From: Emiliania huxleyi CCMP1516
Taxonomy: Eukaryota > Haptophyta > Isochrysidales > Noelaerhabdaceae
Direction: 5' to 3'
Assembly: GCF_000372725.1 (NCBI RefSeq)
Contig: NW_005202113.1
Coordinates: forward strand, 133,891-197,890
Length of the DNA stretch: 64,000 nucleotides
The notes under the pieces were generated by a model. That model did no database searches and was not told where the DNA came from. It saw only the letters and a list, made by a program, of their open reading frames with translations. The position numbers and the translations under genes were made by a program. Shown piece after piece: positions 9,958-20,242 of this stretch (its first letter is position 1; the number at the start of each line of letters is the position of its first letter).

Positions 9958-12900
9958 CTATGACCGGAAGGAGGCGTCTCTGCCGTCGCGCAGCGTCTGC
10001 ATGAGCTGCAGGACGGTGCGCGAGCTCTCGCAGACAAAGCGCGCGTGCGAGTAGTCCTTGCTGCCGACCGCAACCGTGAAGAGGCGCCCGCGGAGCCGCT
10101 CGAGCATCGCGGGCCCGCTCGCGCGCGCCGTCACCGCAGAGAGCATGTACTCGTCGTCGTCGTCGTCGCCAATCGCGAGCACGAAGTCGACGGGCCCGCC
10201 GGCGTGGGCCTCGGTGAGCGCCGCGTCGGCAAACACGCCCTTGTTGATGGCGCCGATGCGCACCTCGACCTGGCACTTGCTGAGCGAGTGCAGCACCGAG
10301 ACGCCAGTCCCCTTGAGCTGCTCCTTGAGAGCGACCGTCAGCTGCCGCGCCTGGAAGCGGCCGTAGTCCGGGTCGGCGTTGTGGTAGCACCAGATCGCGG
10401 CCGACTCCTGCCAGCTCATGTAGACGCCGTTGGTGCGCAGCGTGAAGCGCTCGAAGATCGGCCTCGCCGTGTCCTTCCACCGCTCCTGCGCCGGCGACAG
10501 CTCGCGCTTGAGCCACTTGCCGGAGCGCGGCCGCATCTGCATGAAGCCGAGTTCGGCGCCTGCGCGCGCGCGGCGCCGGCTGGGCGACGGGCGAGGCGCG
10601 GCGGCGAGGGGGCAGGGGGCAGGGGCGGAGGGGGTAGGGGCGTGGAGAGGGGTCGGAGGGGCGTGGAGGGGCGGAGAGCGCCGAGCCCGAGCCCGTCGAC
10701 GTTGCCGAGACACGCCTCCAGGTCGGAGGCCGAGCGGCCAGAGATGACGTAGACCTGGTTGCACGGGTCCGAGGCGAGCGCGGCGAGGCAGTGCAGCGCG
10801 GCGGGCGGCGGCGGCAGCGAGTGGTCGGAGAAGTCGTGGAACATCTTTCGGTGGTGCATCACCTTCTCCTGCTGGATGAGCGTGCCGTCGAGGCCGAGGA
10901 GGATGAGCCGCCGCGTCGACTGGACGTAGGCGCGGGCGAGCGCCTCGACGTTGAGAGGCGGCAGCTGCTGGCCCGCCCGCATCTCGGAGCCGAAGGAGCA
11001 GAGGGCGAGGGTGGGGCGGGAGGAGGAGGCCTCGCCGCTCGCGTGCAGGGCGGCGGTGCGCCGCATGTCTTGCACGGCCACGTGAAGCCAGGTGCGGGTG
11101 GTGTGGGAGGCGACGAAGCTGTGGTCCTTGGAGAGGCGCGCGGCGCGCTCCGAGGGCGGCATCGAGAGCGCGGCGTCGAGCTACGGGGGCAAGCAGGTGG
11201 CATCAGACGACTGTACGGGCGCGGACAGTGCCGGGGGGGGGGGGGGAGGGGGCTGGGGGGGGGCCGTCTCGCTTCGCCTGCTCGACGACGTGCTCGAGGT
11301 TGAAGGGGTTGATGCGGACGCAGCCGTTGAGGACGTGCGCACAGCCGACGAACTCGGAGAGGACGACGACGCCCGAGGCCTGCTGCGAGTGCTTGGTGTG
11401 GATGTACTCGAACGGGAGCAGGTTGAGTCCGTCCTTCATCGCGCAGTTGAGGAGCACGTCCACGGCGCGGAAGAGGGCGAGCCGCGTGTTCTTGGTCCAC
11501 AGCTTGGCGTCGAGCTCCGCACCAACCTGTGGGGTGGGGTGGGGTGGGGTGGAGGGTTACACGCGCGCTGCGGCACAGGGGAGGGAGCGTCGTCGCGCCG
11601 CGCCGCAGCACGGTGGCGGGACGACGGCGTCGGGTATCCGGGGCGATCTCGGGCAAGTCTCGGGCGGTCTCGGCCAGCGCCGCGCCTCAAAGTAGCGGAT
11701 GGTGTCGGGTCCGAACGCCTCCTCGATGCGGCGGACCACCTCGCGGTTCTCGGCCGACTGCTGCGCCGACTGCTCGGGCCGCTGCTTGTCGGGGAAGCAG
11801 ACTTGGAGCAGCGTGAGCCGCTTGCGCCAGACGGGGTAGTTCTCGAGGAGCTGCTGGAAGGCGAGCAGCTTGATGTGTGCGCCCTGCAGCGGGTGGAGCA
11901 TCTCGACGCCGCCGACGACGATCCGCTCGCCAACCTTGCACTGCTCGCGCAGCCGCCCCTCGTGCTCCGCGGTCTCCGGCAGCCGGAGCCGCGCGTTGAG
12001 CACGTCCGGGTCGATGCCGACGTGCGACACCTGTTGGGGCGCCGAGTGGGTGGGGGTGGCGGGGGCGGGGGAGGTAAGCGGAGGGGGCGGCGCAGGGGGG
12101 AGGGGCCGGGCCGGGGCTCCGGCACAGGCACAGCTACCGGAGGGCGGCTGAGCACAGCTACAGGAAGGGAGGGCGGCTGGGGCGGCTGGGGCGGCAGGGG
12201 CGGCAGGGGCGGCAGGGGCGGCTGGGGCGGCGGGCGGCGGTGCCGTGATGGTGACGCGGCGCGAGCCGGTGTTGATGCAGAGCCCGCCGCCCGTCGGCCC
12301 GCCGACGTTCTCGCCCAAGCCGAGCAGCCGGCGGCAGGACGTCATGAAGTGACGCGCGTACTCAAAGAGGTGGAAGCCTGCGGGCGAGGAGAGGCGGCGA
12401 GCATCAGCCGCCGCTCCGCTCGGGCGGCGCGCGCTCGATGTGCGGCGCGCCGACGACGTCGCCCGCGAGCATGCCCCGCAGCAGCTCTGAGCGGTGCGGG
12501 ATCACGCGCCACACCTCGGGCGAGGGGCAGGGCGAGTGGAGGAAGAAGGAGACGGTGCAGTGCGCCGGCAGCTTGGTCTGGCGCAGCGCCGCCGGCAGCA
12601 GGGTCAGGTTGTAGCCGTGCACCCAAATCATGTCTCCCACGCGGAGCACCGAGCGGATCGTGTGCGCGAAGGCGTCGTTGGCGCGCACGTACGCATTGTA
12701 GAGCGAGGAGACGTGCGTGCCTGCGGCGGCGCATTGGAGAGCGAAAAGCGTCGTGGACGTGCCGTAGACGCGCGCTGGACGTGTCATGGACGTGTCGTGG
12801 ACGCGTCGTGAGGTCGTGAGACGGGACACGAAGGGGCGGTGTGGTTCGGGGGCGTGGGAGGCGTGGGCGGTCGCGCCGTCGCCGCCCTTGCCGCCCGCGT

Positions 12901-14367
12901 GCCGGTCCGGGATCTGGTTGTTGAGGATTGGCCACAGCACTGTCGGCCCGTACCCGTTGCAGTGCGAGTCGTACAGCGCGTCGCTCAAAAAGACGGGGAC
13001 GCAATTGTACACCGCGAGCATCTCCGCCACGGCCGCCTGCGCCTCGGGCGGCACGCGCGTGCGGACGCAGCCGACGAAGAGCACCTGCGGGACGCGGCCA
13101 CAGGACGCGTCAAGCACGGCGGGGCCTCGACCCCCGGCGAAGCGACGACCCCTCGGCGAGGGAGGCCATTCGAGGCGGCGGTGGTCTGGGAGGTGTCGAG
13201 GAAGTGCCAAAGGAAGTGCCAAAGAAATCGTGTCTTGGAGGTGTGTCCGGAGTGTCTAGGGAGTGTCGACGGAGTGCCTGGGGAGTGTGTCTGGGGCGTG
13301 TCTAGTGCGTGCGCGTCTCGCCTCCACGTTCAAGGATCCCATCATGTGCCGCCCTCCCTGCGTGTTCGTCGCGAGCAAGTCCCACTCGTCCCACTCGCCT
13401 ACGCGAGGAGCTCCGAGGAACCGTCGGGGACGTGTCCTCGTCCGGCGGCAGCCAAGCTCTCCCCGCGCGCGCCGCCCCAGCTGCCGTCCTCGGCCTGAGC
13501 CACGTTGAAGGGCAGGTGCTGCTGCACGACGAGCAGCCGCCCCGCCGGGAGGTCGACCGTCATGTCGACGGCGGGCGCGATGCCGCTCGCCTCGCGGGGC
13601 GCCTGGCGGGTGGGAGCAGCGGCCGCCGGCGGGGCTCGACGCGAGGCAGGGGGGCGGAGACGGCACAAGGGGCTGGAGAGGGGCCGCGGGAAGGCGGTGG
13701 GAAAGCTGCTGCCTGGCGGTGGTCCGGCGCGCTGCTGCCGCACCCGCCGCCTCGCTCGCCCGCCCGCGCGGGCGCGGTCGGCGCGGGCACGGACGAGGCG
13801 CCCAGCACGCTGCCGGTGAGCGGCGCGAGCGAGAGCGGGTCCACCTGCGACTGCGGCGGCATGCTGCTCGGCTGGCCCCAGTCGGCGACGACCCGCACCT
13901 CGCTCGCCGACTGGAGGGCGAGCCGCCGGTTGTGCTGCAGCGGCTCCCACCGCACCTGCGCGGCGCAAGCAGGCGAGCGGCGGGCGGTGAGGCGTGGTGG
14001 TGGTGGGGCGGCGGCGGCGGCGGAGGCGGGCGCGCGCCGCGTTGCCGTCAGGCCCAATCACAACGAACTTGTACTCGAGCTCGAGCACCTCTGAGAGGAG
14101 GAGCGGCTCGCTCCGCCAAGACGGGTAGATGCGCTGATTGGTCGTCATGCGCATGCCGGCCTCTGGCCGCCATGCCCCGAGCTGGGCAGTGCTCCCGACG
14201 ACGGCGACCGACTCGCCCCAGTCAGTCTCACACCGAACCTCAAAGGAGGCGCGGACAAAGAGCGGGGAAGATCCGCGTTCCTCGGGCAGGGTCGAGCCGA
14301 GCTGCGCGCCAAAGGAGCGCACAGTGCGAAGCGTACTCGGCGTGTGTGGCCTGTATCTGCTGTCCAT
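9958..14367 (-). CDS. CBM20-trehalose-6-phosphate synthase-phosphatase-like fusion, about 10 exons
   Basis: The gene runs from the ATG at 14367 to a TAG at 9958-9960. Approximate exons: 14036-14367, 13700-13955, 13400-13580, 12905-13095, 12430-12745, 12225-12380, 11690-12035, 11275-11525, 10690-11180, 9958-10560. The N-terminus is a CBM20 starch-binding domain (SVAVVGSTAQLGAW, YKFVVIGPDG, then VRWEPLQHNRRL across a splice). A GT20 TPS domain follows, with CVPVFLS, VLWP, VHGYNL and DGLNLLPFEY. A TPP (HAD) domain comes last, with ILLGLDGTL, VISGRS and a GDDDDDEYML loop. Key catalytic residues differ: VHDYHL is VHGYNL, the RLDxxKG site reads MLHPLQG, and the HAD nucleophile Asp is Gly. This resembles regulatory class II TPS proteins. 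Several introns have C-rich tracts before the acceptor. Some exon ends are uncertain. Confidence 0.8.
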
Positions 14368-14579
14368 CGCCGCTGGCTCGCTCGCTCTCGCTCGCTCGCT
14401 CGCTCGCTCGCCAAACGATGAGTGGCCTGGGTTTGGGCTCCGAAGCGGGGAGGAGCTGATCCGTGTCTCGCGTCCACCCCGCTGCGACCAACCCATACCG
14501 CGTTGGTGTCCAGTCCGAGCCAGACTGTTCTTCGCCTTTCTACAACGCAGAGACTTCGTCAATTCGAATCTGAAGTTGA

Positions 14580-15356
14580 TCAGAGGTAGGTCAGCATCGG
14601 GGTCCGGCGTCCGGCCGGGGAACGCTGCACCCAAACAAACAACACGTTCGCCATCCGCCGAATCCGGCTCTCTTGCGGCACAGACTCCCTCTCCTCCTCC
14701 GGTGGCACGGGGGAGAGAGGTCTCTTCTCCCCCTTCCTCTCCTCCACCTCCTCCTCCCACTCCTCCTCCTCGACGTCGGCCGACTCGCTGCCCGGAGGCA
14801 CCGTCTGCCCGGAGGCCGGCCTCGCTCTCGGCGCGGCGACGCTCTCCGTACTGCCGAGCGCCGCCCCTCGCCCCCGGCCCCTGCTCGCCGTCTGCCGCCG
14901 CGACCGACTTGGTGAGGCGTCGACGCTCTCGACTGCCTGCAAGGCCGCCTTCCTGTCATCCTCCACAAGCCGCTTGTGCGCCTGTATATAAACGCCACGA
15001 AGACGCGAGGGTCAGGGGGGGGAGGGCATGACTGCGGTGTGTACATACCGCGCCGTGTGATCGGGGAGCACCGCACGAATGCAAGGGCTACGAATACAAT
15101 GGACCGGCTGAATGCGTCCTCCTCTCGAGAGCGCTCTCGTCGAAACATCTCTGTGTAGTGCCCATCTACAGGCTTGTGCGCGCGCCCTGCTCTCGCGCCG
15201 CCGGCGGTAGCGCGGCAGGAAGGTGCAAGCGTAGAGCGCGGTCGCCGCGGCCAGCCCAGCGGCCACCGTCACCAGCGAAGTGGCGAGGCCTCGGCGGAAG
15301 CTGCAGTAGTTGCCCGGTGCGCCAGGGTCGCACCCAGACAGATCGCTGATGAGCAT
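14580..15356 (-). CDS. Small single-pass membrane protein, two exons
   Basis: Exon 1 begins at the ATG at 15356 and encodes a short Cys-containing segment followed by a clear transmembrane helix (LATSLVTVAAGLAAATALYACTFL) and a basic stop-transfer RYRRRRES. It ends near 15165. Exon 2 starts after a TATATACAG acceptor at about 14981 and encodes an acidic, Ser/Pro-rich cytosolic tail (EEEEWEEEVEERKGEKR) ending at 14580. The family is not recognised. The layout resembles the LRR protein at 18240-19550, where a proline-rich linker precedes one membrane helix, and a proline-rich frame lies just upstream on the same strand (15405-15860). The two could be parts of one gene. Confidence 0.45.
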
Positions 15357-15404
15357 CGCGCCGTTCTGCTTCAGCGCCTACTCTCGTGCGATCTCTCGTG
15401 TTCA

Positions 15405-15860
15405 TCACTCTCCGGGACAGTCTCGCCGCTGATGTAGCCGCTGTGTCAGCGCCTCGAGAGCGCCAGCAGCCCTGGCGGAGACAATGGACAGCCTATCGGG
15501 CGCGTCTGGCGGCGGCGACGGCGGCGGCAACGGCGCCGGCGCCGGCGACGGCGGCGGCAACGGCAGCGGCGAGGGCGGCGGCGGCGGCGGCGAGGGCGGT
15601 GGAGGCGACAGCGTTGGCGGTGACGGTGGCGGAGGGCTTGGAGGGCTTCGAGGCGGCGGAGGCGGCGGTGGCGGAGAACGAGGCGGCGGCGAGGGCGGCG
15701 GGGGTAGGGGCGGCGGGGGTAGGGGCAGCGGGGGTAGGGGCGGCGGGGGTAGGGGCGGCGGGGGTACCAGGGGCGGAGCCGGAGGAGAAGGTGGCACTGG
15801 GGGCAGGGGAGGCGCCGGCGGCGGTGGGTAAGGCGGCAGCGGTACCGGCGGTGGCGGCAT
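15405..15860 (-). CDS. Proline-rich (SPPPP) low-complexity frame, coding status uncertain
   Basis: Read on the minus strand this is a 151-residue frame of PPPSPPP and PPPLPPP blocks; on the plus strand it is a Gly-rich frame over the same bases. SPPPP linkers are common in extracellular algal proteins, which favours the minus strand, and the small membrane protein lies directly downstream. The stop at 15405 would have to be removed by splicing to join them. It may equally be a GGC-rich minisatellite. Confidence 0.3.
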   Translation of the reverse strand: MPPPPVPLPPYPPPPAPPLPPVPPSPPAPPLVPPPPLPPPPLPPLPLPPPPLPPPPSPPPRSPPPPPPPPRSPPSPPPPSPPTLSPPPPSPPPPPPSPLPLPPPSPAPAPLPPPSPPPDAPDRLSIVSARAAGALEALTQRLHQRRDCPGE

Positions 15861-16179
15861 TGGCAGCGGCGGGCTTGCGGAAGCGGCGGGGAGGGCGGCG
15901 GGAGGCTCAGGCGAAAATCAAAGAGCTTTGTTTTCTTTTTTGATGTTACACGCCGTTCACAGATAGGTTGATAAGAAAGACCTTGCGATTGAGGAAGGGA
16001 AAACCTCCCATCGCGCTGCGCGCTGGTCTATGAGAGGTTACACAGTGACAGTCAGACACGCAACACGGGGTCCCGCGAGCGCAACGCCGACTCAGAGGCC
16101 GCACGCCCGCACCACGGTCAGGCGCGCAGCCATTCACGCAAAAACACGGCCCCAAGACGCACAAGCACACAGACATTCA

Positions 16180-16640
16180 CGAGAGAGAGATTTTTGAGAA
16201 CCAACAAGAATTTACCAACAAGAAATCACCACTCTTCTTGTCGCTCGTGGAGAGAGAGATTGCCAGTGGAGAAGGGAGTCTACTTGGCTGTGAGCCTGCA
16301 GCTCTCCCTTGACGCTTGAGCCTTGTCAGGGCTAGGAGAACGAATTCAGGAGAACTTAGGGGAGAGCAGCCAGTAGGAGGCCCGCGTGCCCGTGCCGCCG
16401 GGTGCAACCTTGTCCTCTATACGAGAGAGAGGAATCCCCCGTCGCGTGGGTGAACCCTGCCCAGCCCCTCTCCGTGTCGCGATGCGCTCCCCGCTCCCGT
16501 GTTTACAGTGTTCCCCTGATCGTCCTTCCAAAATCCTGGCCTGCTCGTGCAGGTGGGGACCCTGTCCTTCTCCCATCCTCGTGTCCGCTTACTTTCTTGC
16601 GTTGGCGTGTCCGCGTACTTTTTCTTTCTTCGCCAAAAAT
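16180..16640 (-). mobile_element. Repeat family R1, well-preserved copy
   Basis: Contains, in the same order as the reverse complement of 45243-45540, the blocks GCCAGTGGAGAAGGGAGTC, the CCGCCGGGTGCAAC/TATACGAGAG block, GTGGGTGAACCCTGCCCAGC, the GTGTCGCGATGCGCTCCCC block and GATCGTCCTTCCAAAATCCTG followed by GTGCAGGTGGGGACCCTGTCC. A shared outer block (accaacaagaaatcac) recurs at 30430-30450. No coding capacity. Confidence 0.65.
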
Positions 16641-16911
16641 GGGAAGGACTGCCTTCTCCCATCCAAAACGAGGCCGCGTTCGTCTTTGTCGTTGGTTCCT
16701 TTGTCGTCGATTCCGTCATCAATAAGTAGACAAAATAGGGCCCAACGCCAAATTCCAAACCGCAAACATGGAGACCCAAACACGCTAAATACAGACACTC
16801 TACTGAGAGATGGGTAGCAGAGCAGCCCCAGCTGATTCCGTCATGAACACAGGGCCCCACAGATCGTAGTTTGTCGATATTACCCGAGCTGCGGTGCGCG
16901 AAGAGGACATA
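16641..16911. other. DNA flanking the inverted repeat
   Basis: Downstream (minus-strand sense) of the copied AMPK-beta promoter. A 39-codon frame starting at the copied ATG reads through this DNA to a stop near 16801; I do not recognise it. Confidence 0.35.
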
Positions 16912-17572
16912 TTGGACATCGAGACCGCGACGAGAGAGAAGAGCAAGAGGCCCGCTCACAGGGCCATGGAATCCAAAAGGATCCTTTCATCATGGGCGCG
17001 TAGTCTGACACAACCCCCCAAACGCAACGCCCCCTCCCTCAACCGTCAGGTGTAGTGTAGTCTTTTAGCTTACTGGGAGAAAAGGGGAGAGGGGCTCTAG
17101 GCCCCTAAGGGCCCTACGCGCGGCGTGAGAGCTTGGAAGCAAGCTTTGCACGGCGATCGAGGATGGCGCGGTTCACACCCTTCACCGAAGCGATGGAGAT
17201 GCGTTCCGTGAGGTGTGAGAAAATGGGAGGGTATCTCTCTCTCTCTCTCAAGTCTCAACCGTCAGGTGCGAGATGCCGCCGCCGCCAGAATACATGAACA
17301 TGTACATTCGTGTGTCCCCGAGCCGCGGGCGACGCGTGCAGTAGGGTGACCGCGTGGCGACACCAGGGAGTGAGTTGTGCTCGCAGAGCCCTTCCCTGCT
17401 AGCTAGCTAGAGAGATAGAGGCGCACTGCCACTGGCCCAAACACAAAAAATAACAACCACTTCTGACCCCCACGGCAAGAAGAATTGAGACATATGTCTC
17501 CCGGCCACGCCTTGCCCCACCCACCCACGCGCTGTGAATGAACTCGCCTCGCTCGAGGGTCACCACCCCCAT
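16912..17572. repeat. Left arm of a 0.6-kb inverted repeat (copy of the AMPK-beta promoter and ATG)
   Basis: This 661-bp arm is the near-exact reverse complement of 19643-20242, with one insertion of about 60 bp around 17455-17520. The outer end pairs TTGGACATCGAGACC (from 16912) with its complement ending at 20242. It therefore contains, on the minus strand, the start codon of the AMPK-beta gene (right copy at 20235) and its whole upstream region. Confidence 0.9.
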
Positions 17573-18239
17573 CCAACCCACCGAAACCCGTGTGGATGGA
17601 TCGCCCGCCGCGTTTTACCATCCATTGCGGTCGGGTTTTAGCGTCGCGTTCTCTCAGCGTGGTCTATGGTTTGCTGTAGACCATGAGACCAGCCACGCCG
17701 CGCCCTCTCGGTCGCCTCCAGCGCCGCCCTCAGCCACGCCGCCAACGACCGCGACGGAGACGTCTCTCAACTCTCCGCAGTCACATATGGATCATGGTAT
17801 CAGCCCTGGTCGCGGCCCAGCACCAGCCCAACACGCCACCGCACCCGTAGGCTCAAGATCGCTCAATGCCTAGCACAACGATATAGAAAATCACACCGAT
17901 ATAGAAGAAACTCAAGAGCCTCTCTTTTCCGACTTCCGAATGAGCACACTGGCGCACAACCACAAGCCACAACAACACACAGGCACACACCACAAAAGAA
18001 AGACTCGGTCGGTCCCGTACAAAGACCCTGCACAAAGACCGCATGGGCGAGGACTTGCTCCTTTTTACCCATCTCCTCGTGGAGCTGGAGGGCCTGGGGC
18101 TCTCCGTTTTGATTACCCCCCCCCCCCCCACGCACCACGGCACCACCCAATATGCACCATCTCGCAGCCCTCGCTGCAAAGAGCGGCGCACCGACCCACG
18201 CGCCGTGAACCCCACCGCTCGAGTGTCACCATTCCGTGC
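17573..18239. other. DNA between left arm and LRR gene
   Basis: No convincing gene. A run of 13 C lies at about 18117-18129. At 18195-18248 there is a third, partial copy of the arm's inner end (ACGCGCCGTGAA...CTCGAGTGTCACCA), overlapping the stop codon of the LRR gene. Confidence 0.5.
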
Positions 18240-19550
18240 TCACACATCGAGCGCGCCGGAAGATTTCGGGTCCTCGCCGCCCCCGCTGGCTTGCGCCTCT
18301 AATTCTCCTTCCGCCTCCTCCGGCGTGGGGCTCAGCTCGGAGGAGCCATCCGTTCGCCGGGCGCGTCGCCTGTCCCTCCGCCTCGTTCCCACGCCGCCCT
18401 CGCCTGGCCCAGCATCGCCCGGTGGCGGCGGAGGCGGAGGCTCGCGGATCTCACGGTCCTCCTCCTCCTTCTCCCCGATGGTCAGCGACACCTCCGCATA
18501 GTCCTGTCTCTCCTTCTCCTCGAGCGAAACCTCCGCGGACGCGACAGGAGGCAGCTGCGCACGCTTCTCCTTCTGAGGAGCACGGGGTGGGGGCGCGAAC
18601 GATCGCTCGCGGCGCCAAGCCTCAAACTCGCGCATGCGCGTGCTGAGATCGCTCAGACGGCGCGCCACGGGCGCTGGTTTGCGCTGAGAGCTTGTCGATG
18701 GCGGCGGGTAGGTCAGCTTCGGGAGCTCTTTGCACCGGCAGACCGCGACGAGGAAGAGGAGGAGGCCAAGCAGAAAGATGAGCGCGCGGACTGCAGCCCC
18801 GCCCGGCGTCTGTAGCCTGGACTTCAAACCATCCTCTGGCGGTTGAGGGGGAGGCGGCGAGGGCGGCGGAGGCGGAGCGGGCGTTCGGACAAAGGCGCTT
18901 GTCGCAAAGGCGCCGTCCTCGATGTAGGCGCCGGACGGGACCCGGACCTCCCCCTGTAGGCCGCAACCGGCAAATGCGCTCGCTTCGATCACTGCCAGGT
19001 CGCTCGGCAGGGCAAAGGTGACATTGCGGAGCGACGAGGAATAGCTGTTGTCGGCGAACGACCACGAATCGCAACGAAAGGAGCTTCTGCCGAGCGAGAC
19101 CGCGCTCCCGGGCACGGTGACCGCGTCGAGGCGTGCCACGTACTGGAACGCCTCGGCGGCAACGTGAACCAGGCTCGGTGGGAGCGCGAGCTCCAGCAGC
19201 ACCGTCTGCTGGAATGCACCCTGCCCGATTGACGCGAGGTTGCTGGGCGATGCTTCCGAGTGCTCAAATCGGACCGCGATCGGGTGACAGCGATCCGATG
19301 GCACGCAGCCTGCACGCGCGAATGCTCGAGCGCCGATGGCCCTCACCCAGGTCGGAATGGTCACGTTTCGCAAGTGCTGGCAATCTTGAAACGCCTCGGC
19401 CTGGACCTCACCGCGTGGAAAGATCTCGCCACGCTCAATGCTGACGACGCCGTCCGCATCCGGGTCTATTGCACAGCCGGCACTGCAGCGCGTCGGACGT
19501 GTTGCGAGGATTAGCACGAGGCGCACCGTGTTCGTGCGGGTAATGTGCAT
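18240..19550 (-). CDS. BspA-type leucine-rich repeat membrane protein
   Basis: About 436 residues from the ATG at 19550; the frame extends to 19670, but the 19550 start gives a typical signal peptide (RLVLILATRPTRCSAG). The ectodomain has LRR_5/BspA repeats with the words LRNVTIPTWVRAIGARAFA, LASIGQGAFQ, LVHVAAEAFQYVARLDAVTVP, LRNVTFALPSDLAVIEASAFAGC and IEDGAFA. A proline linker (PPPPPSPPPPQPP) and one transmembrane helix (VRALIFLLGLLLFLVAVC) lead to a charged cytosolic tail rich in Glu and Pro. A cell-surface recognition or adhesion role is likely. The gene sits between the arms of the inverted repeat. Confidence 0.75.
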   Translation of the reverse strand: MHITRTNTVRLVLILATRPTRCSAGCAIDPDADGVVSIERGEIFPRGEVQAEAFQDCQHLRNVTIPTWVRAIGARAFARAGCVPSDRCHPIAVRFEHSEASPSNLASIGQGAFQQTVLLELALPPSLVHVAAEAFQYVARLDAVTVPGSAVSLGRSSFRCDSWSFADNSYSSSLRNVTFALPSDLAVIEASAFAGCGLQGEVRVPSGAYIEDGAFATSAFVRTPAPPPPPSPPPPQPPEDGLKSRLQTPGGAAVRALIFLLGLLLFLVAVCRCKELPKLTYPPPSTSSQRKPAPVARRLSDLSTRMREFEAWRRERSFAPPPRAPQKEKRAQLPPVASAEVSLEEKERQDYAEVSLTIGEKEEEDREIREPPPPPPPGDAGPGEGGVGTRRRDRRRARRTDGSSELSPTPEEAEGELEAQASGGGEDPKSSGALDV

Positions 19551-19642
19551 CGTTTCGCCCACACGGAGCGTTCGTTTTCCCCCCGCGTTTTTTCTTCTTT
19601 GTAATGGGTTACGGGTTCGAACGGTGGTGTGAGCACGGGGTG

Positions 19643-20242
19643 TGGTGACACTCGAGCGAGGCGAGTTCATTCACAGCGCGTAGGTGGCAGGGTTCTTATT
19701 TTGTGTGTTTGGGCCAGTGTGGCAGTGCGCCTCTAGCTAGTTAGCTGCTAGGTAGATGGGTAGGGCTCGACGAGCACAACTCACTCCCTGGTGTCGCCAC
19801 GCGGTCACCCTACTGCACGCGTCGCCCGCGGCTCGGGGACACACGAATGTACATGTTCATGTATTCTGGCGGCGGCGGCATCTCGCACCTGACGGTTGAG
19901 ACTTGAGAGAGAGAGAGAGATACCCTCCCATTTTCTCACACCTCACGGAACGCATCTCCATCGCTTCGGTGAAGGGTGTGAACCGCGCCATCCTCGATCG
20001 CCGTGCAAAGCTTGCTTCCAAGCTCTCACGCCGCGCGTAGGGCCCTTAGGGGCCTAGAGCCCCTCTCCCCTTTTCTCCCAGTAAGCTAAAAGACTACACT
20101 ACACCTGACGGTTGAGGGAGGGGGCGTTGCGTTTGGGGGGTTGTGTCAGACTACGCGCCCATGATGAAAGGATCCTTTTGGATTCCATGGCCCTGTGAGC
20201 GGGCCTCTTGCTCTTCTCTCTCGTCGCGGTCTCGATGTCCAA
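19643..20242. repeat. Right arm of the inverted repeat; promoter region of the AMPK-beta gene
   Basis: Reverse complement of 16912-17572. It covers the intergenic region between the LRR gene (minus) and the AMPK-beta gene (plus), and ends seven bases after the first base of the AMPK-beta ATG. It contains a CT/GA tract near 19905-19925, and conserved words such as GGGCCCTTAGGGGCC near 20040. Confidence 0.9.

Noticed and set aside
11092-12819. Long plus-strand frame over the TPS-TPP gene (575 codons).
   Set aside because: It is the antisense shadow of several TPS exons and introns; GC-rich DNA leaves many long open frames.
16801-16912. A short minus-strand frame after the copied ATG contains a DLWGP word like Yip1-family proteins.
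   Set aside because: Only five matching residues in a 39-codon frame; no membrane helices follow. Treated as chance.
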